Origin: Bacteroidaceae bacterium
GTDB taxonomy: Bacteria; Bacteroidota; Bacteroidia; Bacteroidales; Barnesiellaceae_A
Length of the DNA: 33,840 nt
Direction of reading: 5' to 3'
Assembly: GCA_017531985.1 (NCBI GenBank)
Contig: JAFXJY010000039.1
Span: 1 to 33,840, forward strand
In this document: piece after piece, positions 15,777 to 23,704 of the stretch
Numbering within the stretch: position 1 is the first letter of the stretch
Layout of the letters: each line of letters opens with the position of its first letter
Position numbers and translations under genes: made by a program
The notes under the pieces: generated by a model
The model's database searches: none
Told to the model about the DNA's origin: nothing
The model's input: the letters and a program-made list of their open reading frames with translations, nothing else

Positions 15777-17222
15777 CTACTTACGCTTGGCTACATAGTA
15801 TGTGGCTGTACTTTCTCGGCGAAACATATCGATGGCAGTAACTGCAAACGATTTATATCCACTCGGCAATGTTACAGTCGTTTCGGTTGTCCAGGGTTCT
15901 ACGATGTGATAAGGATTATTTATATCTACTTGATCGTGAGTCGTAGCATATACTACATATCGCACCGCTCCATCGACAGGTTGCCAGCTGACAATATCTT
16001 CGCCTCCTTGCTGTGTGAGTCGTATGCCTTCTACTGCTTCGATGGTTGGGACTCCTTGAAGCTGGCACATGGGTGGAATGAGGGCTGCTGCTGTATAATA
16101 TTGTTCTTTTAGCAATCTTGCCAATGATTGGTACTGATGCAAATGTCCCCAACGAAAGAAGGCTTGACCCTGAGCCTTCATCCTACGCGTAGCTTTTATC
16201 TGTTCATCAATATCGGTTAGCGACCATTTTCCCTCCTTGGGATCTAAACGGTAGGCTCCTAAGCCGGCCACTATGTTGCCTTCTCCACCTATACGCTCTA
16301 CCCAATCAATCAGATAAGGAGTAAAACCTTCACCTTTGTAATACATCATGGGGGCTACAAAGTCGATGTTGCCTTCATACAACCAGTTAACTGCGTCTTG
16401 CGATACACCTCCCATACAAGTCCATGAAGTGAATGGCTGACTCTCCACCGAAGCGTAGCGTCCCAAGGGAGCAGCACTTAACATGATATATTCGTCGACT
16501 TGTTTCACCTCATCGCACACTGTTCGCACTATGTGTGTAATATTCTCCATTCGCCACTCTTCGAGCGACACTCCTTCATCGGCGTACTTGCTATAACTCT
16601 TGCCATCAGGAAAAGTCTCATACTTGTCGGGATAACGAATGTAGTCGAGGTGAATACCATCGACATCATAATTATATGCAATTTCTTGGGCGATAGAGGC
16701 GATGTATTGTGCCGTCTCGGGATGACCGGGATCGAGATACCACTCGGAGCCTTGTTTGATACACAATTGGGGATGACGTGTTGGCAGGGATTTACTACCT
16801 TGCATCTGCACATGCTTACTACTGCCGGCTGGGATTGTTATGAGCCAAGCATGACATTCGAGTCCTCGTCGATGGCACTCGTCGATGGCGAAAGCCAATA
16901 CATCATATCCGGGTGAACGACCCGACTCGCCACTTATCATACGACTCCACGGCTCTATTTCGGAGGGGTATAACACCTCGCCATAAATGCGTGTCTGAAA
17001 GAAAACAGTGTTCAACCCCAAGGCTTTCACCTCATCAAGAATGCTACACAACTCTTGTTGTTGCTGTTGCATGGTCGTATTGTTGGTGGCCGGTTGCGAC
17101 GGCCAGTCGAGACGCCAGTTGATGGTAAGCCACACGGCTCGCATCTCATACTTCGGCGGTATCGCCGAGGTTGCCGGCATTACCATTGCCAAAGTCAAGA
17201 TTAGCAACAACTTACGCATCAT
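15777..17222 (-). CDS. Glycoside-hydrolase-like family 10 (GHL10/DUF187) secreted protein
   Basis: The 481-residue protein has a signal peptide (LLLILTLAMVMPATSA, cleavage near residue 20). A TIM-barrel-type GHL10 domain follows (about 25-345): EMRAVWLTINWRLDWPS, a predicted helix ending in LGLNTVFFQTR, and the hallmark DGIHLDYIRYPDKYE at about residue 196. The C-terminal 100 residues look like an FN3-type beta sandwich (IVSWQPVDGAVRYVVYATT). The family includes E. coli DigH (YddW), which cleaves denuded peptidoglycan glycan strands; a peptidoglycan or glycan glycosidase role is therefore plausible but inferred. It follows the Gate-domain gene by 20 bp and is the last gene of a three-gene unit. 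Confidence 0.88.
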   Translation of the reverse strand: MMRKLLLILTLAMVMPATSAIPPKYEMRAVWLTINWRLDWPSQPATNNTTMQQQQQELCSILDEVKALGLNTVFFQTRIYGEVLYPSEIEPWSRMISGESGRSPGYDVLAFAIDECHRRGLECHAWLITIPAGSSKHVQMQGSKSLPTRHPQLCIKQGSEWYLDPGHPETAQYIASIAQEIAYNYDVDGIHLDYIRYPDKYETFPDGKSYSKYADEGVSLEEWRMENITHIVRTVCDEVKQVDEYIMLSAAPLGRYASVESQPFTSWTCMGGVSQDAVNWLYEGNIDFVAPMMYYKGEGFTPYLIDWVERIGGEGNIVAGLGAYRLDPKEGKWSLTDIDEQIKATRRMKAQGQAFFRWGHLHQYQSLARLLKEQYYTAAALIPPMCQLQGVPTIEAVEGIRLTQQGGEDIVSWQPVDGAVRYVVYATTHDQVDINNPYHIVEPWTTETTVTLPSGYKSFAVTAIDMFRRESTATYYVAKRK

Positions 17223-17242
17223 ATCGCACTAAGGAACAATCA

Positions 17243-18394
17243 TCAGAATATCAAGGCATACAATACATACACCCAGTGAGCTGTGATGGCTGCTACCAAG
17301 CCTCCTATGGTGTGCGAAAGAATGGCTTTGGAAGTGAGTTGGCGATAACCTAACGAGTCGAGCATGGCTGTGTGGGTACTCAAATAACCACTCCAACACA
17401 TACCTATGGCTGTAAACACAGCAATGGCATTGCCATCAATCCAACCCGATGCAAGAAACTCGGGTATGAGGCTCAATGCGGCACCCACTGCACCTAATGC
17501 TGTGATGGGGAAAGCTACTAAATGGGGGTCGGTAAAGCCAAACAACCATTCAAAAATGAAGTTTATCTTTCCTGCCAACCACGGCAAGGCTTGTATTCCT
17601 TCGTAGGCAGCTCCGGTATATTCGCCCGATACTTTGTTTGGACCGAAAGTGAGCAACATAACGAATGTTGATATGATAAGCACACCGGGTATAATGGCAA
17701 GACCCACATCGACACCGGTACGGCCTCCATCGAGCAGGGCATTGAGAATACGCGTAAAGAGTGAAGTTTCGTCGGTCTGTGTCTTGGTGTTACGTTTGAC
17801 TATTTCTTCTACTACATCTTCTTCGGCATACTGAGGATACTCCTTCAAGATAAAGTATTGCATCAAGCGAGTCGAAACGATGCATCCGGTAAATGCACCC
17901 AACAATCCGATGAATGGCTCGGCAAAATAGCCAAGGCCTATCATATATACTATTACCAGCAATCCCATACCGAAAGCTGTACCGAAATTGGTCAACGAGA
18001 TGTACTGATACTTCTTAAAATAGCTACAAAAACGCTTGTCTTGCGATAGCGATATAATGGCTGGGTTGTCCGACAAGAATGTCATTACAGCTCCCAACGA
18101 AGCAACACCGGGGAGATTAAACAGTGGCTTCATGAGCGGACGCAACAATTTCTCGAGCAGTTTTACAACACCGAAATCCATAAATATTCGTCCTATTGCA
18201 CCGGTTATGACGCACACTGCCATGAGGAAGAATACGGTATTGAGTAACAGGTCATGAGCAGTGTTCATGATGGTCTTAAACATCTGCGACACTCCCATCT
18301 GACTGCCTATCCAGCAGAATAATCCCACAACAATAACCAAGCAGGTCACACCGGTGGGAATGTACTTCGACAGGTTAATTTTCGGTGTTTTCAT
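17243..18394 (-). CDS. Gate-domain (nucleoside-recognition type) inner-membrane protein
   Basis: A 383-residue polytopic membrane protein with about nine hydrophobic segments. LLLNTVFFLMAVCVITGAIGR begins the first Gate-type block (about 50-160), which includes SDNPAIISLSQD and is repeated in the second half (PWLAGKINFIFEW..., HTAMLDSLGYRQ). Gate domains form the transport core of nucleoside transporters and of spore-maturation and YjiH-like proteins, so transport of a small solute is likely; the substrate is not known. The start ATG at 18394 lies inside the 3' end of the porin gene (20-bp overlap), so translation is probably coupled. The GHL10 gene follows closely. Confidence 0.8.
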   Translation of the reverse strand: MKTPKINLSKYIPTGVTCLVIVVGLFCWIGSQMGVSQMFKTIMNTAHDLLLNTVFFLMAVCVITGAIGRIFMDFGVVKLLEKLLRPLMKPLFNLPGVASLGAVMTFLSDNPAIISLSQDKRFCSYFKKYQYISLTNFGTAFGMGLLVIVYMIGLGYFAEPFIGLLGAFTGCIVSTRLMQYFILKEYPQYAEEDVVEEIVKRNTKTQTDETSLFTRILNALLDGGRTGVDVGLAIIPGVLIISTFVMLLTFGPNKVSGEYTGAAYEGIQALPWLAGKINFIFEWLFGFTDPHLVAFPITALGAVGAALSLIPEFLASGWIDGNAIAVFTAIGMCWSGYLSTHTAMLDSLGYRQLTSKAILSHTIGGLVAAITAHWVYVLYALIF

Positions 18395-19460
18395 CTTTCT
18401 TAAATATTTTATGAGTTAACGACATAATATCTATATCCCATTTGATACCAACACCCCAGAAGTGTTGCTTGTCCTGCAATGCTCCGGCAGGATTACCATT
18501 GACTCCCCATGTGTAGCTGTAATGGGCAAACAGACGCAAATCCTTGCGACCTTTCGACAATGGATAGTATTCGACTCCGGCACCGGCACGAGTCAGTTCG
18601 GTGCCGGGCATGACACTGTAATCACCTTCGACACCACTCTTATTCACATCGTACACCATCTTGCCGAATACATTGACCTTGTCTTTGATCATGTACGACA
18701 ACTCGCCCATTACCGAGAAGTTCTTGAAGAAGAATGTATGCTCTTCGGTGGCTCGATTCATATAGTCGAGTTGCAACTTGAAGTTGTCAAACTTAAATTC
18801 ATTGCCCAATACTACATAATAGATGTACTTGCCGGGCTGGAACTCTGTCATATTGAGTGAGTAGATACTGTTGAACCAGTCGTGCTTGCCATACCATATC
18901 AAGTTATATGCAAACATAAAATCCTCATGCGTGGTGTAAGGACTTTCACACACCTGTGCCATCAGACGGTCAGTGTGATTGCCTTCCCCCATGCTGTAAG
19001 CCACACTTGCTCCCAGTTGATAACAGGCAATGTTGTTCCAATATTCCGAACAGAAGTATAGGTCGATGGGCGAACGATCATACTCATATCCTCCTATCGC
19101 TACGACTTGCTTACCCATCGATATGTCCCAATGTTCGTCGGGACGATACGACAAGTATACCCAGTCGGTGGCATCGAAGAAACTCTCCGTCTTATGAGCT
19201 CGGTTGAGCCGTTGACGATAGGCATAATAGAAATGCTTGTTGATGTGACCATCAAGAGCAATGGTCAGATATTTACCTTTGAAACCCGAGGCCGGTTTGA
19301 ACAACTCGGTATCACGAAAGTCTTGTTGAAAATCGACTCGCACCTCGGCATTGATATTGACTACTTGATTGTGTTCTTCGTAGTCGGCACGATTTTTACT
19401 TTGCGACCACGAGGTGAATGCCACTGCGGTCATTAAGAATAAACTTGCTATTTTTTTCAT
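18375..19460 (-). CDS. Outer-membrane porin-like beta-barrel protein
   Basis: A 361-residue protein with a signal peptide (KKIASLFLMTAVAFTSWS, then QSKNR). Alternating polar and apolar residues throughout, many aromatic girdle residues, repeated short turns, and strand-like stretches such as YLTIALDGHINKHFYYAYRQ and WDISMGKQVVAIGGYEYDRS suggest a 16-stranded barrel of the phosphate-selective porin O/P type. It ends with a charged tail rather than a terminal Phe. As the first gene of an operon with a Gate-domain inner-membrane protein and a GHL10 glycosidase, it may admit the same small substrate. A good promoter box lies at 19582-19589. Confidence 0.75.
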   Translation of the reverse strand: MKKIASLFLMTAVAFTSWSQSKNRADYEEHNQVVNINAEVRVDFQQDFRDTELFKPASGFKGKYLTIALDGHINKHFYYAYRQRLNRAHKTESFFDATDWVYLSYRPDEHWDISMGKQVVAIGGYEYDRSPIDLYFCSEYWNNIACYQLGASVAYSMGEGNHTDRLMAQVCESPYTTHEDFMFAYNLIWYGKHDWFNSIYSLNMTEFQPGKYIYYVVLGNEFKFDNFKLQLDYMNRATEEHTFFFKNFSVMGELSYMIKDKVNVFGKMVYDVNKSGVEGDYSVMPGTELTRAGAGVEYYPLSKGRKDLRLFAHYSYTWGVNGNPAGALQDKQHFWGVGIKWDIDIMSLTHKIFKKDENTEN

Positions 19461-19581
19461 AGTATTGGCAAGGCTCTATTTTTAGGTTTTAAATCTGTAA
19501 CTTCTCTTTCAAGCACATGGCTTGCAACAACTTCACATAGGCTGCAATAAGCATGCTACTCTCTCAGGCTGTAAAGGTACG

Positions 19582-19589
19582 CAAATTTA
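19582..19589 (-). promoter_or_regulatory. -7 box TAAATTTG for the porin operon
   Basis: The minus strand reads TAAATTTG with a TTGC 20 bp upstream. It gives a leader of about 115 nt before the porin start codon. Confidence 0.75.
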
Positions 19590-19697
19590 TCGTGTGAGAA
19601 AAACAATTTGCAAGATTTTTGCCAATGGGGTCTGAAAGTGATTATAAAAATACACAAAATAGAACATCCACAAGATTGCCAAACGAAGTTATTTGCC

Positions 19698-19705
19698 TAA
19701 CTTTG
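19698..19705 (+). promoter_or_regulatory. -7 box TAACTTTG for the GH28 operon
   Basis: It matches TAnnTTTG and has TTGC 18 bp upstream (19676-19679). The GH28 start codon follows 24 bp downstream, which argues against any start before 19730. Confidence 0.75.
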
Positions 19706-19729
19706 TTGCTGAAACCCAATTTATACTTT

Positions 19730-21367
19730 ATGAAAACACAGATTTTCTTTATCGCAAGTCTGCTTGCTTGTACTTTCTCAGCAGTTGCTTCAATACTCCC
19801 CGACGACGATTTATATCGTGACATCCCTTTCGATATGCCACAAGTAGTTCGCCCCTCATTCCCCGATTATGAGGTGAATATTTGCGACTTTGGGGCGGTA
19901 AGCGATGGTCGCACTCTCTGTACCGAGGCTTTTGAGCGAGCTATTACGCATGTGCATGAACAGGGTGGTGGAACAGTGGTGGTTCCGGCAGGGATGTGGT
20001 ACACCGGTCCTATCGAATTGCTGAGTAATGTGCGACTCCACACCGAGTATGGTGCATTGGTACAATTCACAAGTGACCTCGATGCTTATAAGATTATTGA
20101 CACTTCGTTCGAAGGTCTCGATACACGTCGTTGTCAGTCGCCCTTGTTTGCCTACAAAGCCCACAACATTGCTATAACCGGTCATGGTACATTCGATGGT
20201 TGCGGTGAGGACTGGCGACCGGTAAAGAAGAGCAAAGTAACATCGAAACAATGGAAAGAATTGCTCGCCAAGGGCAATATTACCAATGAAAAGGGCAATA
20301 TATGGTACCCGTCGGAGGAGTCGCGTAAGGGTAGTGAAGCATGCTACGACTTCAACGTTCCCGACAATATCACTACCGATGCCGAGTGGGAGAGTATCAA
20401 ACGATGGTTACGACCTACTCTGCTTAACTTTATAGCCTGTGATACAGTATTACTTGAAGGTGCTACATTCAAGAACTCTCCGGCATGGTGCTTGCATCCT
20501 CTCATGTGCAGTTACCTCACCATCGACAAGGTGCAAGTGAGCAATCCTTGGTATGCACAGAATGGCGATGCCCTCGATATTGAGTCATGTCGTAACGTCA
20601 TTGTTACCAATAGCACTTTCGATGCCGGCGATGATGCCATCTGCATCAAGTCGGGTAAGGACGAGGACGGTCGTCGTCGTGCTGTTCCCTGCGAAAATGT
20701 TATCATACGCAACAATACGGTTTTGCACGGACATGGCGGGTTTGTCGTAGGTAGCGAGATGTCGGGTGGAGTACGCAATATTCTCATCAGCCATTGTTGT
20801 TTCATAGGCACCGATGTCGGGTTGCGATTTAAAAGTACCCGTGGTCGCGGTGGGGTCGTTGAGAATATCTACATCAATCACATTGTTATGACCAATATTC
20901 CCGAAGAGGCTCTGCTATTCGACCTCTTCTACGGAAAGAAAGGTAAAGAGACTGCTCACGAAACTCCGGCGGTAAGCGATGAAACTCCTATCTTCCGTAA
21001 CATCCACATCGACAATGTTGTATGTCGCGGTGCAGGACGTGCCATGTACTTCAACGGACTGCCCGAGATGAAGATAAGCGATGTTTTCATTGATAATGTC
21101 ACTATCTTGAAAGCACAAAGCGGTATTGTGATAAATCAAGCCCAAGGAATCAAGATAGAGGATACCGTCGTTGAGTCGGCTCAAAACAACGTACTCAATC
21201 TATCGAATGCCATTGACATTTTTATTGAACAGTTGACCTCTTTACCTGAGGCTACGGTCTCGATAGGAGAAGGTTGTGAGAAAATATCAATAGAGGACTC
21301 GAATATTGACAAAGACAATATTATTATTAATGAGAGTGTCAGCGAGAAAGAGATAAAAATTAAATAA
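19730..21367 (+). CDS. Glycoside hydrolase family 28 (polygalacturonase-type)
   Basis: A secreted right-handed beta-helix enzyme that hydrolyses galacturonan or rhamnogalacturonan bonds in pectin. I start it at the ATG at 19730 (545 residues): it has a signal peptide (KTQIFFIASLLACTFSAVAS), and the promoter lies inside the longer reading. The N-terminal pectate-lyase-3-like part (NICDFGAVSDGRTLCTEAFE) precedes the helix. GH28 active-site motifs are all present: N278-G-D280, G300-D301-D302, G334-H335-G336 and R366-F-K368. There is no lipobox. A DUF4861 gene follows 7 bp downstream; DUF4861 proteins are often found with pectin enzymes. There are no SusC/SusD genes nearby. Confidence 0.93.
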   Translation: MKTQIFFIASLLACTFSAVASILPDDDLYRDIPFDMPQVVRPSFPDYEVNICDFGAVSDGRTLCTEAFERAITHVHEQGGGTVVVPAGMWYTGPIELLSNVRLHTEYGALVQFTSDLDAYKIIDTSFEGLDTRRCQSPLFAYKAHNIAITGHGTFDGCGEDWRPVKKSKVTSKQWKELLAKGNITNEKGNIWYPSEESRKGSEACYDFNVPDNITTDAEWESIKRWLRPTLLNFIACDTVLLEGATFKNSPAWCLHPLMCSYLTIDKVQVSNPWYAQNGDALDIESCRNVIVTNSTFDAGDDAICIKSGKDEDGRRRAVPCENVIIRNNTVLHGHGGFVVGSEMSGGVRNILISHCCFIGTDVGLRFKSTRGRGGVVENIYINHIVMTNIPEEALLFDLFYGKKGKETAHETPAVSDETPIFRNIHIDNVVCRGAGRAMYFNGLPEMKISDVFIDNVTILKAQSGIVINQAQGIKIEDTVVESAQNNVLNLSNAIDIFIEQLTSLPEATVSIGEGCEKISIEDSNIDKDNIIINESVSEKEIKIK

Positions 21368-21374
21368 TAACAAC

Positions 21375-22595
21375 ATGAAACGAATATTGGCAATACTTAT
21401 AACAACACTCATCTCGAATGGTGTGTGGGCTGCCACTCATAACATAGAGGTAGAGATAACCAACCCCTTGAATGCACATCGTTGCGATGTGCCTATTGTA
21501 CTCACTACACAGCAGATTAATGCTCCTTTTGCCATACAATCGGCGACTGTTTATGTAGGTGATGCCGAGATCGCCTCGCAAGTCGACGACTTGAATGGTG
21601 ACCGAATAATCGATGAGGTGGCTTTTCTCATTGATATAGCCCCGAAAGGAAAGGTTACTGCACTAATAACGGTCAGCGATACCTCTTCTCAGCCTCATCG
21701 CTACGCCTCGCGGGTGCATGCACAGATGCTGGTTGCCACAAAGAGTAAGAAACGCCCTCATGCTCCTATCAGCTCTATCTCAACACCTACGGGCGATCTC
21801 TACAACTACCTGCACCATCATGGACCGGCATTTGAGAATGAATTAGTGGCCTACCGCATATATTTCGACCGCAAGCAGACGGTCGACATATATGGTAAGT
21901 TCAACAAGGGGCTTGAATTAGATGCTTGTGGATGGTATCCCAACGATGAGCAACTGGCTCAGGGATTTGGCGACGATGTGTTGCGAGTAAGCGGCAGTTG
22001 TGGACTGGGTACGCTCAAAGGATGGGATACCAAGAAGCAGAAAGCTATTCACATCACCCCGGTAGAGAACCGAAGTGCCTCCATCGTGGCACAAGGTGCG
22101 GTGAGAACGATTGTTGAGATGGCTGTGTGCGGCTGGAAGTACGGTACAAGTGTGCTCGATATGAGTTGCCGATACACATTGTACGGAGGGCATCGCGATG
22201 TGCAAGTCGATATCAACTTTTCACAACCACTGGGCAATGAGATTTTCTGCACCGGAGTTCAGGACATCCGAGGTTCACAATCGATGAGCGATCACAAGGG
22301 ACTGATAGCCTGTTGGGGTACCGATTGGCCGGTTAACGATACCATCAAATACGCCAAAGAGACCGTTGGATTAGCCACCTGCATTCCTTCCGAACTTGTT
22401 GTTGACGAAAAGAGAGATAAGGTCAACTATCTATACCAAGTCTCTGCCCCGGGTATGAACTCATTCCGATACTTTATCAGTTTCACATCAATGAAGGAGA
22501 CCTTTGGCTACAAGAGTGCCGAGGAGTGGTTTGCTCACATCAAGGCATGGCGTAAAGAATTGGAAAGCCCTTGCGAGGTGAGGATAAAATATTAG
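21375..22595 (+). CDS. DUF4861 family secreted protein (pectin-associated)
   Basis: A 406-residue protein with a signal peptide (KRILAILITTLISNGVWA, then ATHNIEV). The mature part is beta-rich: an N-terminal sandwich (NIEVEITNPLNAHRCDVPIV, LNGDRIIDEVAFLIDI) and a larger domain with GPAFENELVAYRIYFDRKQT at about residue 150, characteristic of DUF4861. Its enzymatic role is not settled; family members sit in rhamnogalacturonan and pectin loci next to GH28 and GH105 genes and may process the same oligosaccharides in the periplasm. It is co-transcribed with the GH28 gene (7-bp gap). Confidence 0.82.
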   Translation: MKRILAILITTLISNGVWAATHNIEVEITNPLNAHRCDVPIVLTTQQINAPFAIQSATVYVGDAEIASQVDDLNGDRIIDEVAFLIDIAPKGKVTALITVSDTSSQPHRYASRVHAQMLVATKSKKRPHAPISSISTPTGDLYNYLHHHGPAFENELVAYRIYFDRKQTVDIYGKFNKGLELDACGWYPNDEQLAQGFGDDVLRVSGSCGLGTLKGWDTKKQKAIHITPVENRSASIVAQGAVRTIVEMAVCGWKYGTSVLDMSCRYTLYGGHRDVQVDINFSQPLGNEIFCTGVQDIRGSQSMSDHKGLIACWGTDWPVNDTIKYAKETVGLATCIPSELVVDEKRDKVNYLYQVSAPGMNSFRYFISFTSMKETFGYKSAEEWFAHIKAWRKELESPCEVRIKY

Positions 22596-22756
22596 AATAA
22601 ACGCTTGGATAACAAGTATAGAAGTCCCTTTAAGGCAAAATAATGAGAGTGCCTCGTTATGAAGTGCTATCAGAAGTATTTAGTCCTACATCCGGTGGCA
22701 CTCCATTTTGAGACACCCTCACTGTTACTGTATAATGTTACATACGATCAGCTGCT

Positions 22757-22788
22757 ACTCTTGTTGCATCCTTGCTACACAAGAGTGG
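22757..22788. terminator. Inverted repeat between convergent genes, possible bidirectional terminator
   Basis: ACTCTTGT and ACAAGAGT form a perfect 8-bp stem in the 200-bp gap between the DUF4861 gene and the convergent fimbrillin gene. There is no T-tract on either strand, so termination is uncertain. Confidence 0.3.
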
Positions 22789-22794
22789 CTTCTA

Positions 22795-23685
22795 TCAGTT
22801 CCACTCACCGGTGTCGCCTTCGATCGATATTTCTATCTTCTCTTGGTCGGGCGAGGTGTTGAGGATGATCGATACGGTGTGTTGCATGCCGGGACGCATC
22901 GATATGCTATACTCCAACAGATAGGCTATACCTCCCATCGTTATCTCTATGAGCGGTGTGGTTCGCTCGATAAACTGTGGCACTACGATAGCCTCGAAGG
23001 TCATCTCGTCTATCTTGTGCATCTTGATGGTCTTGGTATCGCTGAATACATACTTCTCCACCGAGCCTATCGTATAGTCTACCAATGCCGTTGTAGCGGT
23101 GTTGTAGAGGTGGCACACCACGTCGTCGGGTATCTTGCCGTCGAACTTGGGTCCTTTCTCTATCTTCACTACCAACCGCGACATCATGTGATGGAACGAC
23201 AACTGCACGCTGCCATCGGCTTGTGACACATGCTCGGCTTTCGCCCACATCAAGTCGCTCGCTTCGTAACCGCCCAAGGCATCGGCTGTACGCTCGCCCG
23301 ACTGGTCGGTAGCTACTTCAAACATCACATCCTTGAGCGACGTGAGTTCTTGGTAGGGATACATACCGTAGAAGTCGCAGGGTGCGGCACTCCAATAAAG
23401 CGGTCTGTCACTCTCCCACATTGCTCCGTTGTAGGTGAGCCGTGCGTTGTTGATGTAGTTGCCACTCGGCTGCACCTCGCTCACCTCCTCACCGTTATAT
23501 TCCACGGCATAGAGGCTCATGCGGTCGCCCTGCTCAAAGGCGGTTCCTGCCACACGTGTTATCTCGCTGCCCGACATCCGGGCTTCGATGCGTATCTCGT
23601 TGTCATGGGGCAGCACACTTTCATTCTTTTGCTCACATCCCATCACCATCAGGGCGATGGCTACCATTGTCATTATCTTTTTCAT
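22795..23685 (-). CDS. Fimbrillin-like (Mfa_like_1) lipoprotein
   Basis: A 296-residue lipoprotein with lipobox VMGC (C17). Residues about 30-290 fit the fimbrillin-like fold: TRVAGTAFEQGDRMSLYAVE, YWSAAPCDFYGMYPY, the DLMWAKAEHV motif (DFLWGKA in the neighbours) followed by a His-rich strand LSFHHMMSRLVVKI, and a C-terminal beta strand ending in GEWN. The same blocks occur in the two upstream genes, so the three are homologous over this domain. Such proteins form surface fimbriae or their anchors and tip subunits. It is the last gene of the unit, 19 bp after the M64 gene. A distinct role as partner or anchor for the M64 protein is inferred only from linkage. Confidence 0.85.
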   Translation of the reverse strand: MKKIMTMVAIALMVMGCEQKNESVLPHDNEIRIEARMSGSEITRVAGTAFEQGDRMSLYAVEYNGEEVSEVQPSGNYINNARLTYNGAMWESDRPLYWSAAPCDFYGMYPYQELTSLKDVMFEVATDQSGERTADALGGYEASDLMWAKAEHVSQADGSVQLSFHHMMSRLVVKIEKGPKFDGKIPDDVVCHLYNTATTALVDYTIGSVEKYVFSDTKTIKMHKIDEMTFEAIVVPQFIERTTPLIEITMGGIAYLLEYSISMRPGMQHTVSIILNTSPDQEKIEISIEGDTGEWN

Positions 23686-23704
23686 CTCTCTATGGTTTTA
23701 TGTG

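Larger units (their letters stand above)
19461..19729. other. Divergent promoter region between the porin and GH28 operons
   Basis: No gene. It contains the minus-strand box at 19582-19589 with a leader of about 115 nt (a short CAAGC/GCTTG hairpin is visible), and the plus-strand box at 19698-19705. Confidence 0.6.
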
